Shown here piece by piece: positions 20,578 through 32,269 of a DNA stretch of 52,500 nt. The stretch is taken from assembly GCA_016946835.1 (NCBI GenBank), contig JACVTC010000116.1, positions 395,001 to 447,500 on the forward strand, in the 5' to 3' direction. Within the stretch, counting starts at the first letter, position 1, and every line of letters starts with the position of its first letter. The notes under the pieces are model-generated. The model ran no database searches. It had not been told where the DNA came from and saw only the letters and a program-made list of their open reading frames with translations. This DNA is from Neocallimastix lanati (nom. inval.) (lineage: Eukaryota; Neocallimastigomycota; Neocallimastigomycetes; Neocallimastigales; Neocallimastigaceae). Both the position numbers and the translations under genes were made by a program.

Positions 20578-21305
20578 TTTAAATAAAAATCATATATTCT
20601 GGAAGTGAGGTCCATATTGCATAGAGACTTTTTTCTGAATTTATTTATACACTATATTTTGAATATTACTTTTATTTCACATTACTACTTAAAAAATTAA
20701 TATAATTAATTTGGACAAATAATTTTTTTTTCATTAATTGTGTATTTTTTAAAAAAAAAAGTATTCATGCAATTGTAATTAATAAATGAATAAATAAATA
20801 AAGTTCGCAATAATTGTGGATGTAAAAAAAAAAAAAAAAAAAATTGGTATTTGTTTATTACACAAGAAATCACATGATTATATCAATTAAATACAAGGGG
20901 GAGGTTGCATTACGCCAATTTTCATGGGGAGTGTGCATTTCGAAAATTTTTATTACAAAAATTTGTATTTTGTTGTATGGCTTAAATATTTTTGACTTTA
21001 AGCCACCTAATTTTATTAAAATTTTAATGAATAATAATTAATTAATTAAATAAATAAAATTACAATTCTCAAAAATTTTCAAACACGTAATCTTACGTGG
21101 GGCGTATATCTAATTGTATCATAATTTTGTGGCTTTTTCTACAATTTTTAAAAAGCCATATATTCACAATATGGCGTGAATAATAATTGTGGTGATATTT
21201 TATGACGTAAATATATAAGCCACTAAGAATTTGGCGAAATTCAACTGGACGAAATTCAACTTTTGGCGAAATACAACACTTCAATAAATAATAATTAGGT
21301 TAAGT

Positions 21306-21500
21306 ATTTCTATTTAACATTAAAAAATAAAATAAAAATAATAAAAAAACTTTTTCTTTAAACATTGAAAAATAAAATAAAAATAAATAAACATTTTATT
21401 TTTTAATGCTTAAAAAATAAAATAAAAATAATAAAAAAACTTTTTCTTTAAACATTAAAAAATAAAATAAAAATAAATAAAAATTTATTTTTTAAGCATT
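21306..21500. repeat. about 107-bp imperfect tandem duplication
   Basis: The block ATAATAAAAAAACTTTTTCTTTAAACATT with flanking AAAAAATAAAATAAAAATAA occurs twice in direct orientation (around 21315 and 21422). Confidence 0.6.
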
Positions 21501-21506
21501 AAAAAA

Positions 21507-21686
21507 GAAATTTAAATTGTAAAAGAAAAAATGGTAATGTAAAATTTAAAAATTAAAGAATTAAAATAAATATATTATATTAATATAATATAAAAGTCTG
21601 TAATATTCGATACAGATTTAGGTGAAATAAAAATTGAAATTTTTTGCGAGGCTGTACCAAGAACAGCAGAAGTAATAAATTAAATT
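21507..21686 (+). pseudogene. copied 5' fragment of PPIL3 (ATG exon, intron 1, exon 2)
   Basis: These 180 bases equal 28180-28359 except for one substitution that I can see (CCAAGAACA for CCAAAAACA, Lys to Arg). The copy includes about 24 bp of upstream sequence, ATG at 21531-21533, the whole first intron, exon 2 (25 codons, [20 protein letters not shown]…) and the first 15 bp of intron 2. Retention of the intron shows duplication through DNA, not a spliced RNA. Downstream exons are absent, so no functional cyclophilin can be made. It lies between inverted repeats. Confidence 0.9.
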
Positions 21687-22102
21687 TTTTTAGTCATAAT
21701 AAACGTTTGTCTTAATTATTTTTATTATTATTTAAAAATTTATTTATTCATTTATAATTTATTTATTCATTTATTTATTTATTTATTATATTATAATACG
21801 CCATGTTTTCCGAAATGCACTACAACAAAATACAAATTTATGTAATAAAAATTTTCGAAATGACACACCCTCAATTTTCACGTGTTATATATAAATATGT
21901 GGCTATAGCTATATTATGCTACATAATATAGTTTTATTGTATTATTTTGTTATTTTCAATTAATTATTAAGTGAATAATTAAATAAATCATATAATGGTT
22001 AGATTTTACGATTTTAATTCTTTTATTTATATGCTTTTAAGACAGAATTGATTAAATCGTTTGGTCATTCCTCATTTCTTAATTATTTATTATGAAATAT
22101 AT

Positions 22103-22968
22103 TTATATTATATTATTTAAATCAGTTAAACAATCAAACCACAAGTTAATAGTATTATTTCTATCACATTTAGCATCAATTAACTTAGTTTCAATATTTT
22201 TATAGCATTCAATTATGACACTGATTTCATTAGCTTTATTTATTGTTCTTTTTTTTATTTTCCAAATTCCTTTTATTTTTCTTTGATAATCATAATATGG
22301 TAAATGTTCAAGTTCATTTAATTTATCTATTAATTCATAATAAGATGATTTTGTTGGAAATAAATTATTTAAATAACTATTGAGTGATTCTGCAATTATA
22401 ATATTATATATCATCATTATATTCCCTAAATAATTTTACTTGAAAAGGGGATTGAAAAATTATTAAATTAGAATTTTTTGAATATCATAAAATTTTTACC
22501 TCGCTTTGTTTTATAATATTTAGATTCATTAGGAATTTCAGTAAATGTTGTTACTTTGGATGGTAGTTTTTTATTTAAATTTCTTGATATTTGGGATTTA
22601 ATTGAATTATATTCTGGACATATAAATCTCATTTCTTTAGAAATTTTATTATATAGAGGTTTTATTTTTATACCAAAAGGAATTGACTTCTTTCAATTCC
22701 ATCTTTAATTTTATATTTCATTACAGATAGAGATACATCGTATTCTTTTTCAGGATAATTATGTGAACTATCATATTTTAATATTTCTTTCTTATCATTT
22801 AAAATAATAAAAGATTTACATTTATTTCGGTACATTTATAAACTTTGGAATTATCTTTTCATATATATGAAAAATTAAATTTATATTTTTTATTAATAAT
22901 AATTTTTTTTTTTTTTTTACTCTGTTAGATTCACTTACATCAATAATTAGATTTTCTTCCATTTCCAT
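22103..22968 (-). pseudogene. MULE-type transposase with FLYWCH-like N-terminus, DDE core deleted
   Basis: Starting at ATG 22968 (MEMEENLIIDVSESNR) the minus strand, with several frameshifts, gives KVYKCTEIN, CKSFIILNDKKEILKYDSSH, NYPEKEYDVSLSVMKYKIKD, SIPFGIKIKPLYNKIS, FICPEYNSIKSQISRNLNKK, KYYKTKRGKNFMIF and FQSPFQVKLF. It then jumps at about 22410 into ESLNSYLNNLFPTKSSYYEL, GIWKIKKRTINKANEIS and TINLWFDCLTDLNN. The order is that of FLYWCH-domain Mutator-like transposases as I know them from anaerobic fungi: zinc-finger part, pre-core, then the extreme C-terminus. The catalytic DDE core between them is missing. The copy is dead and would depend on relatives for movement. Confidence 0.6.
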
Positions 22969-23084
22969 ATTTTTATAAATATTTTTTAATAATATAATTA
23001 AAATTATTATATTAATTATCCAATATTATTCTTAATACTAATTTTGAAAAATTAGTTTTTCAATTATTTGTAAAAAAAAAAAAT
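22969..23084. other. AT-rich spacer
   Basis: No recognisable feature; borders the fold-back satellite. Confidence 0.4.
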
Positions 23085-25292
23085 AAATAAATATAGAATG
23101 AAATAATATAAGTACAAGTATATACAAAATAAAATAAAATAAAATAAAATAAATAGTAGAATATGAATATAAAGTACAGATGGAATAAAATAAAATAAAT
23201 AGTAGAATATGAATATAAAGTACAGATGGAATAAAATAAAATAAATAGTAGAATATGAATATAAAGTACAGATGGAATAAAATAAAATAAATAGTAGAAT
23301 ATTAAATATAAAGTACAGATGGAATAAAATAAAATAAATAGTAGAATATTAAATATAAAGTACAGATGGAATAAAATAAAATAAATAGTAGAATATTAAA
23401 TATAAAGTACAGATGGAATAAAATAAAATAAATAGTAGAATATGAATATAAAGTACAGATGGAATAAAATAAAATAAATAGTAGAATATTAAATATAAAG
23501 TACAGATGGAATAAAATAAAATAAATAGTAGAATATTAAATATAAAGTACAGATGGAATAAAATAAAATAAATAGTAGAATATTAAATATAAAGTACAGA
23601 TGGAATAAAATAAAATAAATAGTAGAATATTAAATATAAAGTACAGATAGAATAAAATAAAATAAAATAAATATTGAATGTAATAATATAAAAGTACAAG
23701 TACATAAAATAAAATAAAATAAATATTTATTATTATTTTTTATTAAAGTATATTAAAGACAATTTATTTTTAAAAATAAATTTTTTTTTAATTATATATG
23801 TTAAAAATCAAAAAAATCATTTATATTTAATGAGATTAACAACCAATAATACTGTTTTATATATTAAATTACATCATTAATTGAATATAATAAAGAAATG
23901 TAAAAAAAATTTCATTTCGAAAATATTGATCTTTAATATTATTTAATAAAAAATAATAATAAATATTTATTTTATTTATTTTATATACTTTTACTTTTAT
24001 ATTATTACATTCAATATTTATTTTATTTTATTTTATTTTATTCAATCTGTACTTTATATTTATATTTCTACTATTTATTTAATTTTATTTAATTTTATTT
24101 AATTTTATTTAATTTTATTTTATTTTATTTTATTTTATTTTATTTTATTTTATTTTATTCAATCTGTACTTATATTTATATTTCTACTATTTATTTTATT
24201 TTATTTTATTTTATTCAATCTGTACTTATATTTATGTTTCTTTCTACTATTTATTTTATTTTATTTTATTTTATTTTATTTTATTCAATCTGTACTTATA
24301 TTTATATTTCTACTATTTATTTTATTTTATTTTATTTTATTCAATCTGTACTTATATTTATGTTTCTTTCTACTATTTATTTTATTTTATTTTATTTTAT
24401 TCAATCTGTACTTATATTTATGTTTCTACTATATATTTTATTTTATTTTATTTTATTTTATTTTATTTTATTCAATCTGTACTTATATTTATGTTTCTTT
24501 CTACTATTTATTTTATTTTATTTTATTTTATTTTATTTTATTCAATCTGTACTTATATTTATGTTTCTTTCTACTATTTATTTTATTTTATTTTATTTTA
24601 TTTTATTTTATTCAATCTGTACTTATATTTATGTTTCTACTATTTATTTTATTTTATTTTATTTTATTTTATTTTTCCATCTGTACTTTATATTTAATAT
24701 TCTACTATTTATTTTATTTTATTCCATCTGTACTTTATATTTAATATTCTACTATTTATTTTATTTTATTTTATTCCATCTGTACTTTATATTTAATATT
24801 CTACTATTTATTTTATTTTATTTTATTCCATCTGTACTTTATATTTAATATTCTACTATTTATTTTATTTTATTTTATTCCATCTGTACTTTATATTTAA
24901 TATTCTACTATTTATTTTATTTTATTTTATTCCATCTGTACTTTATATTTAATATTCTACTATTTATTTTATTTTATTTTATTCCATCTGTACTTTATAT
25001 TTAATATTCTACTATTTATTTTATTTTATTTTATTCCATCTGTACTTTATATTTAATATTCTACTATTTATTTTATTTTATTTTATTCCATCTGTACTGT
25101 ATATTTAATATTCTACTATTTATTTTATTTTATTTTATTCCATCTGTACTTTATATTTAATATTCTACTATTTATTTTATTTTATTTTATTCCATCTGTA
25201 CTTTATATTTAATATTCTACTATTTATTTTATTTTATTTTATTCCATCTGTACTTTATATTTATATTCTACTATTTATTTTATTTTGTTTTA
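23085..25292. repeat. giant fold-back satellite (inverted repeat of about 2.2 kb)
   Basis: The left arm (23085-23762) is a tandem array of a unit of about 46-49 bp reading AATAAATAGTAGAATATTAA / ATATAAAGTACAGATGGAAT. The right arm (23926-25292) is the reverse complement: TTCCATCTGTACTTTATATT, TAATATTCTACTATTTATTT. Inner ends also pair: …GAATGTAATAATATAAAAGT… TTTATTATTATTTTTTATTA on the left, and its complement at 23930-24035. The unpaired centre is about 160 bp. The right arm has a second zone (24030-24660) with TTCAATCTGTACTTATATTT and variable (TTTTA)n length. Poly-Phe/Ile/Leu reading frames here are artefacts of the repeat. Confidence 0.9.
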
Positions 25293-26640
25293 TATATAGT
25301 TTTTGCATAGATTTAGTATAAAAACCATACCATTTTGACACTTATTGATATAGGCTCCTGATAATATTGATTTATCAACACATGGTTTTGAATATATATT
25401 TGCCATAAAACCCTGTATGTTTATTTAATATTTGGAGCCTATATCAATATATGGTCAAAACAGCAATGATTGCATATAAACCATGTATGTTTTGAATGTT
25501 TAATAAGTCATAAAACCTGTTAATTTAATTGAAAATATAGCTGTTGTGGCTTATATGAACTACATGGTTTTGAGGTTAATATTAGCAATATATGCAGTCA
25601 TTGTTGTTATTAAAGTTCCAGAAATGATGACGATATTGATGAACATATGCTTATATTGCTAATATAAGTGTATTTTTGCAATGATTATTCTAAAACTATG
25701 CATATATATTTGATTATTGTTTTTATTTTATTTTTATTTTTATTTTATTTTTATTTTTTTATTTTTTTTTTTATTTTTTATTTTATTTTATTTTTTGTTT
25801 TTATTTTAGATGAAAATGGTATGGTTTTTAGCATAGTTTTAGCATCAAAACCCTATGTTGTTCATCTATTAATATAAGCTCCAGAATAAAGACATATTGT
25901 ATTTGTATGGTATTTAACAACAAACATCGCTAATATATATAAACATTGCTGCAAAATGACCCTGTTTTTGAACATAAAATACACATATTTGGCATACAAA
26001 TACAATCATTCAACCATATTGTTTATAATAATAATATTAATAATAATTGTTGTGGTTATGATTTTGAATGCTTAGAACAATATAGCTATGATTTGCATAT
26101 ATTTGTCGATATTTTTGCATTGTTTGTTGATAAAATCACAGCAGCTTTGACCATAAAAGGCATTCAAAATCATCATATTGCAACATTATTCAAATAATAA
26201 TATATGCAGAAATACAGCAATGTTGTGCAAAGCCTAGCTAGTTAATCAACATATGTTTTTGATCGTTCAACTGGTCAAAAACATGCTCAGAATCATAAAA
26301 TTAGCTAGGTTTGCAATCACTACAAACACTATCATTTATATAATTATAGCTGTTTTGACCTTCATTAACTTCTGGAACCTGTATTAATTAATTGAACAAC
26401 ATATCAGTTTTGACCAATATTAACATCAAAACTATATCATTCATATCAATTCATAGCTATTATGACCATTTGATTAATACAGGTTCCAGATCGTTAATAA
26501 ACGTTTAGGGTTTTATGGTTTATTTATGCCAAAACTATGCTATGACATCTATTAATTAAGGCTCCAAAATTTATATATATATCAACAATATGGTTTTTAT
26601 GACAAAATATATGCAAAAATGGTATGGTTTTAAAACCCCA
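25293..26640. repeat. cluster of nested short inverted repeats, MITE-like
   Basis: This stretch is less AT-extreme than its flanks and is built of recurring words in both orientations: TGGTCAAAAC / GTTTTGACC (near 25450, 26267, 26350, 26410), GGAGCCTATATCAATA (25432) facing TTGATATAGGCTCC (25345), GGAACCTGTATTAATTAA (26375) facing TTAATACAGGTTCC (26475), and GCAAAGCCTAGCTA (26227) facing TTAGCTAGGTTTGCAA (26300). AAACCATA/TATGGTTT words recur throughout. No transposase or convincing protein frame was found; the 83-codon frame at 25946 follows repeats. Likely stacked non-autonomous elements. Confidence 0.6.
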
Positions 26641-26862
26641 AAAAACCTTAATATTTTCATTCAACTTCATTCATTGACTCAACTACGCTCATTCTTGAGT
26701 GATCTCGACAGATTTACGCAGCTTCACTACGTTTCGTGCTCAATAATATTCTTCAATCACCTGACACAGATTTAAATGCTAATTTTTATCCACATGGAAT
26801 TATCATTAATGAATATAAAAAAAATGAGGTCCTTTAGTTCTCAAAACTCGTAATGAGGTTTT
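26641..26862 (+). pseudogene. possible gene fragment
   Basis: A short coherent stretch, VLNNILQSPDTDLNANFYPH then GIIINEYKKNEV (about 26735-26840), is followed after a frame change by LVLKTRNEV. The codons are more balanced than the flanks. Family not recognised; no start codon or splice sites assigned. Confidence 0.25.
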
Positions 26863-26939
26863 TTAATACTAATGTAAAAAAAAAAAAAAATTCATATATT
26901 TTATTTTCACTCCACTAAATTCCTTTTTTAATATAAAGA

Positions 26940-26972
<33 letters not shown>

Positions 26973-26998
26973 AACTAGTTTTATAGTATTTAAAAAAA

Positions 26999-27165
26999 GT
27001 TGATATTATATATATATATATAATATTTCTTTGATATAAAATAATACTAGCTTGAGTAGTAATTATAAGATAATAATCCAATTCAAAAATTTTCCATATA
27101 TGATAATTATTTAAAATACTATCTTCGCTATTTTTTTTTATACTAGGAAGAAAATGCACTTCTAT
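26999..27165 (-). CDS. possible isolated exon, unknown product
   Basis: The minus strand after a CTATAG acceptor-like site (about 27160) reads VHFLPSIKKNSEDSILNNYH, IWKIFELDYYLIITTQASII, LYQRN, then turns into TA repeats. The amphipathic, non-repetitive composition resembles a real exon, but no matching exon or start was found within the next kilobase on that strand. It could be a remnant. Confidence 0.3.
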
Positions 27166-28203
27166 AGCTTTATTTATTAATTATTTAAAAAGTATTATAC
27201 ACATAAGAGTATAAAATATTCTTTATAAATAAAGATTAAAAAAAATAAAGAATATAAAAACGTTTCATATAAAAATCAAAATTTATTCATAATAAAAATT
27301 TCTAAACAATTTTGCACACCTTTATTTTTTCTCGAAATTTCTTATTAATTACACAAAATTTCATAATTTTTATATTTTATTTTGTCAATATTAATTACAT
27401 TATATTTCATTAATCATTTTTATATAATACAATTTAAATTCATATAATTCCGTCAAGAGTTACATTTACCTATTAAATAATTATATATATATTATTTGTA
27501 AATAAAATATAAATATTTTACATTTATTTTGAAAATAAATTATAAGCTCATTAAGGGTATGTTTTTTCTCAGCACTGAATTAACAATAATTCTTAGAGTG
27601 GTGCATGAACATTAATTTAATCCTTGCTTATATTCTATAATAATATTTCTTGATTATTATTTTACCTTATTTTTTTTGTCAACATTACTTTTGATAAAAG
27701 ACACTTTATCTATTAATAAATTTTAAATAAAAAAAATAATAATTAGTTTTTCCATACTTCATTTATACGTTTTCCAATTTCAATATATCATTTCATTTCT
27801 CAGGGTTAAAAAGCTCTATTTTTATTATTATTTCATTTATATTCATAAATAAATATAATCAAACATAATATATTTCATCTTAGAAACCATTTTTTAAAAC
27901 TAATAAAATTTTACTTTTAATTATTACCTCAAAATATATTTTATATTTTCATTTATATACATATATATATTTTTTTTTGTAGGAAGAAAAATAAAAAATA
28001 AATCAATTTCTTGTTTATATACTAAAATTTAAAACGATTGGTTTATAATTAATTAAATTTATTGGGTTAGTACTATACGAATATGTATACATTAGCAATG
28101 TCAATGTAAAAAAAATTTACCTATATATAAATTAATTTTATATCAATCATACATGTTTAAATTTTTATATTAAATTATTGAAATTTAAATTGTAAAAGAA
28201 AAA
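27166..28203. other. AT-rich region upstream of PPIL3
   Basis: No gene was recognised on either strand. It should contain the PPIL3 promoter; the only conserved part I can point to is 28180-28203, copied with the 5' exon at 21507. Confidence 0.4.
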
Positions 28204-29663
28204 ATGGTAATGTAAAATTTAAAAATTAAAGAATTAAAATAAATATATTATATTAATATAATATAAAAGTCTGTAATATTCGATACAGATTTAGGTGAAA
28301 TAAAAATTGAAATTTTTTGCGAGGCTGTACCAAAAACAGCAGAAGTAATAAATTAAATTATTATATATATGTCAAATAGTTTTTTAAAAATAATAAAATA
28401 AAATTTAATTTATATACATATATATACATTTATTGTTCTTATTTTTTCTATTTAAAACATAAATTAGAATTTCTTAGCACTTTGTGCTTCAGGATATTAT
28501 GATAATTGTATATTTCATAGGTATAAAGAATTTCCTTGGAAATTAAAATTTTTAAATTTAGTATTAATTTAAAATTTCTAAATTATATATTAATTAATGA
28601 AATTATTAGAAATATTAAAGGATTTATGATACAGGTAATAATTAATAATATTTAAATTAATTATAAATGATAATATTTGAAAAATATAAATTATTATACA
28701 TACATATAAAAAATTATGAATTTCTTTAAATTAAAAAAAATAGCTATTTTAAAATTTTTACTTTAATAATATAAAATATAATTATATATTATATATTTTA
28801 AAGACAGGAGATCCAACAGGTAAATATAAAATTAATTAAGGAATAATAATTAATTTATGAATATGAAATTAAATAATTATACATATACAAATTACTTTGA
28901 TAGGTACCGGAAAAGGAGGAACATCAATTTGGGGAAAACCATTTGAAGATGAAATTAAACCAACTTTGAAAGTAAATTTAATAATAATGAAATATTAATA
29001 AATTTATTTAATAAAAATTTTATAAATTAATTTAAATTATTAATTTTAACATTATTTAGCATAATCGTCGAGGAATAGTTTCAATGGCAAATAAGTAAAT
29101 AATTGAATGATAATTAAATAATTTTAAAGATATTTAATTGAAAATTTTAAATATATTAATGTTATATATATATTATCCATCATTTATTGTAATAGTGGAC
29201 CTAATACTAATAAGTCTCAATTTTTCATTACTTATTCCAAGCAATCACATCTTGACACAAAATATACAGTATTCGGAAAGTAAGATATATATATTAAATT
29301 ATATTTTTATAATTATATAAAATATATATATTATATTTATTATATTATTGAGTATTTATAATTATATAATTATCCTTTGTTTAAATAAAAATTTTTCTAA
29401 TATAAAAGAGTTATTGATGGAATGGAAACTTTAGACGCATTGGAAAAAGTGTCAGTTGATGAAAAATACAGACCAATTCAAGAAGTTAAAATAAAATCAG
29501 TTACGATATTAGCAAATCCAAGTAATTATATTTATTTTAATAAAAATCTATTTATAGTTATAAAATTATAAAATTATTATTAAAAAAAAAAATTTAAATA
29601 TTGATTGTAAAATTAATATATTTAAATATAATTTAAATTATTTTAGTTGCTGATAAGGAGTAA
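28204..29663 (+). CDS. PPIL3: cyclophilin-type peptidyl-prolyl isomerase, PPIL3 family, ten exons
   Basis: Exons: 28204-28206 (ATG only), 28270-28344, 28468-28520, 28610-28634, 28804-28819, 28904-28971, 29060-29094, 29196-29279, 29409-29521, 29647-29663. They join to exactly 162 codons plus TAA; human PPIL3 has 161. The product begins [20 protein letters not shown] and contains [57 protein letters not shown] and [20 protein letters not shown]. Active-site Arg (IFHR), Phe-Met-Gln (GFMIQ) and Phe (SQFF) are present. The Trp of cyclophilin A is His (QSHLD), as is typical for PPIL3. PPIL3 is a nuclear, spliceosome-associated isomerase in animals. All nine introns are GT…AG, 63-169 nt. Exon 5 is 16 nt. 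The 5' 180 bp are duplicated at 21507. Confidence 0.95.
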
Positions 29664-31140
29664 TAACCATTTACGATAGTGTTTTTTTTTTTTTTTGTCA
29701 AAGTTAATTAAAAAACACAATAAATATTGTGTATATAACCCCTCAAAATAATATATTTATTTGTTAATACTATTTAAAAAACACAATAAGTTGTGTAAAT
29801 TTGTAACGTATATATCAGAAAAAAACAATAAAATATATGAACTAAAAGTATAAAAGTAATTTTTAATAACATTAAAATAGCTTTTATTATTGATAAATAT
29901 GTTTTAAATATAATTAATTATTAATTATTAATATTAATAATTTTATATTATTTAGAAATTTTCATAAGAATATTTATAAAATGGTATATATTTAATATTT
30001 AATAATAATAGTTCATGCTTTTTAATAATTATAATTGTTTTCAAAAATTTTATAAAAGTGGATTTAAATTATAATTAATTATTTAAATTATCTATATCAG
30101 AGATATTATATTTTTATAAAAAAATTTTTACAAATAAAAATATATAAGTATTGTAATCTTTCAAATATAAAAATTCAATTATATATATAGTACTAATTTA
30201 TTATGATCAGAAAATATTACTTATTATAACCAAAATGCATATATATATGTTTAGTTATTTATTAATATTAATTTAAATGAAATAATATAATGAAAATAAA
30301 AAATATAGTGAAAAAATAAGCAAGATTTAATAAGAATAATAAATATTTAATATTTTTTATATCCAATGAAAAATAATAATTAATAGTTAACTAAGATAGA
30401 ATACTAAATTTTATTTTAATATTATTTGTATATGCTTATATAAACTCTATTAGTTATACAATAAAATTATTTCTATATTTATCATTTTTTATATTTGTTT
30501 ATATATTTTTATATAATATATATTTTATTTTATATTAATAATGTTAAATAGTTCTTTATTTAATAAAATTTTTATAATACTTGCATATTGAAAAATGATT
30601 TATATATTTACATTTTAATTTTTATGTTATATTAAATATTACTACTATAATTAACTTTTTTTTTTTTTTTTATTTCTTAAAAGTAAATGTCATTATTAAT
30701 ATTTATTATTATTAAATGCATTAAACTTTTTAATCTTAAAAAAAACTAAAAAATAAAAAATAATAAAATAATAAACAAAAGCACATAATAATATATATAA
30801 TTAATATAATATAAAATCGCAATAGAAAAGAAATAATTTAAATTTTTTTATATTATTAGTTTTTTTTATGTATTAATATTACTTTTATAATTTTATTCTA
30901 TTATATTTTGAAATTCATTAATTATAAAGTTTCTTAATGATATAATGTATGTAATAGATTAAATATTGATTTAATGTATAATATTAAATAATTGAGTCTT
31001 TTTATTATAAGAAATAAAAATTATAACTAATAAATAAATAAATAAATATATAATAATACAAATTTCGTTTTCTGTGTGACTCCTTTACATATTATTATTA
31101 TTATTATTATTATTATAATTATTATTTTATTATATTATAT
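29664..31140. other. AT-rich stretch without recognised gene
   Basis: T- and A-runs and TA microsatellites. Two short direct words TTAAAAAACACAATAA near 29708 and 29770 flank the PPIL3 3' end. No coding signal. Confidence 0.4.
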
Positions 31141-31530
31141 TTTATTTTATTCAATTTGTATTATATATTTAATAATCTACTATTTATTTTATTTTATTTT
31201 ATTTTATTCAATCTGTTCTTTATATCTATATTTCACTATTTATTTTATTTTATTTTATTTTATTTATTTTATTTTATTTTATTTATTTTATTTTATTTTA
31301 TTTATTTTATTTTATTTTATTTATTTTATTTTATTTTATTTATTTTATTTTATTTTATTTATTTTATTTTATTTTATTTATTTTATTTTATTTTATTTAT
31401 TTTATTTTATTTTATTTATTTTATTTTATTTTATTTATTTTATTTTATTTATTTTATTTTATTTTATTTATTTTATTTTATTTATTTTATTTTATTTTAT
31501 TTATTTTATTTTATTTTATTTATTTTATCC
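31141..31530. repeat. TTTTA-based satellite block
   Basis: Starts with two diverged units (TTCAATTTGTATTATATATT; TTCAATCTGTTCTTTATATC) of the family at 24010-25292, then changes into a regular 19-bp repeat TTTATTTTATTTTATTTTA and 14-bp variants. The poly-Phe/Ile/Leu frames are artefacts. Confidence 0.9.
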
Positions 31531-31555
31531 TATATACTTCATTTTCTAGAAAGAA

Positions 31556-32269
31556 ATCTCGATTTCTCGAACTTTCATTAAACCAAACTTTTTCAGAAAC
31601 GGTTTTTCCAAAAAAAAAAAAAATTACAAATATGTGTGAATTACGTAACTAAAAATAATTTTTCTTTGCGCAATTATTAATTAATTAACTAATAAGAAAT
31701 TCAAAACATTATGATAACTAATTAATAATAAATAATATTTTATATTTAATAAATTAATAAAACGATTTTTCTATAAAACCAATTTTCTTATTATAAGTGT
31801 TACAAACTTGTTATGTAATAAAATTTTCACAATAAGTGTTACAAACATGAAAAATTAGCAAATATGCCCTTGATTTGTAAAACCTTCATGTCAAGTAATA
31901 ATTTGTTCACTCATGAAGAAAGTAAGAGGTGGGTCTGGTTCGATTTCTAATAAAACCCTTGTCATTGTTGCGAAGTGATGTTAATAAGTAGCTATTTTTA
32001 AATCTTATTCTAGGCTCTTCTAAATCTGTTATAGAAGCTATTATCCTTTTTTCTGTACAACTTAATCTTGGTTTCTTACATAAGGTATATTAATGTAATC
32101 CCTTTCTTTTTTACTTATTGGATCTATAATTCAAGCTATTTAAATCTCTTTCAGAATTCGCTTTCTATCTAATTAAATTCAATCCGAATTCTCATTATAA
32201 GGCTCTACTTTGCAATTCTAATATTATATTATTAATTAAAAATATATTCAAATATATCTCAGTAAAAAA
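31556..32269 (+). other. leader-like region of a truncated retrotransposon
   Basis: Of higher complexity than its surroundings. Contains GTGGGTCTGGTTCGATTTCT (about 31931), similar to the element B leader motif, and precedes a Gag-like start at 32270. Presumed 5' LTR/leader remnant; ends not defined. Confidence 0.35.

Larger units (their letters stand above)
20926..21870. mobile_element. inverted-repeat (MITE/Pack-MULE-like) element carrying a PPIL3 fragment
   Basis: A 50-bp arm at 20926-20977 (GTGTGCATTTCGAAAATTTT…ATTTTGTTGTA) recurs inverted at 21821-21870 with few differences. Between them lie further short palindromes (GGCTTAAA…TTTAAGCC near 20980; a TGTGGCTTTTT…AAAAAGCCATA pair near 21130), triple GGCGAAATTCAAC-like motifs near 21235-21270, a tandem duplication at 21306-21500, and the 180-bp copy of the PPIL3 5' end. 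No clear target duplication was found, so the true ends may lie farther out. A MULE transposase remnant lies 230 bp to the right. Confidence 0.5.

Noticed and set aside
21531-21686. A second functional cyclophilin gene
   Set aside because: Only the ATG exon, intron 1 and exon 2 are present; no downstream exon follows within 400 bp.
23085-23700. CRISPR-like regular repeat spacing
   Set aside because: The spacers are pentamer runs, not unique sequences, and the genome is clearly eukaryotic; it is a tandem satellite.
24234-24848. Open frame of 204 codons rich in Phe/Ile/Leu/Tyr
   Set aside because: It is a translation of TTTTA satellite units; equivalent open frames exist in several phases of the same repeat.
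25946-26197. 83-codon frame in the palindromic cluster
   Set aside because: It spans the repeated words of the inverted-repeat elements and has no recognisable domain.
31076-31581. 141-157 codon frames
   Set aside because: TTTTA-derived repeat translation.
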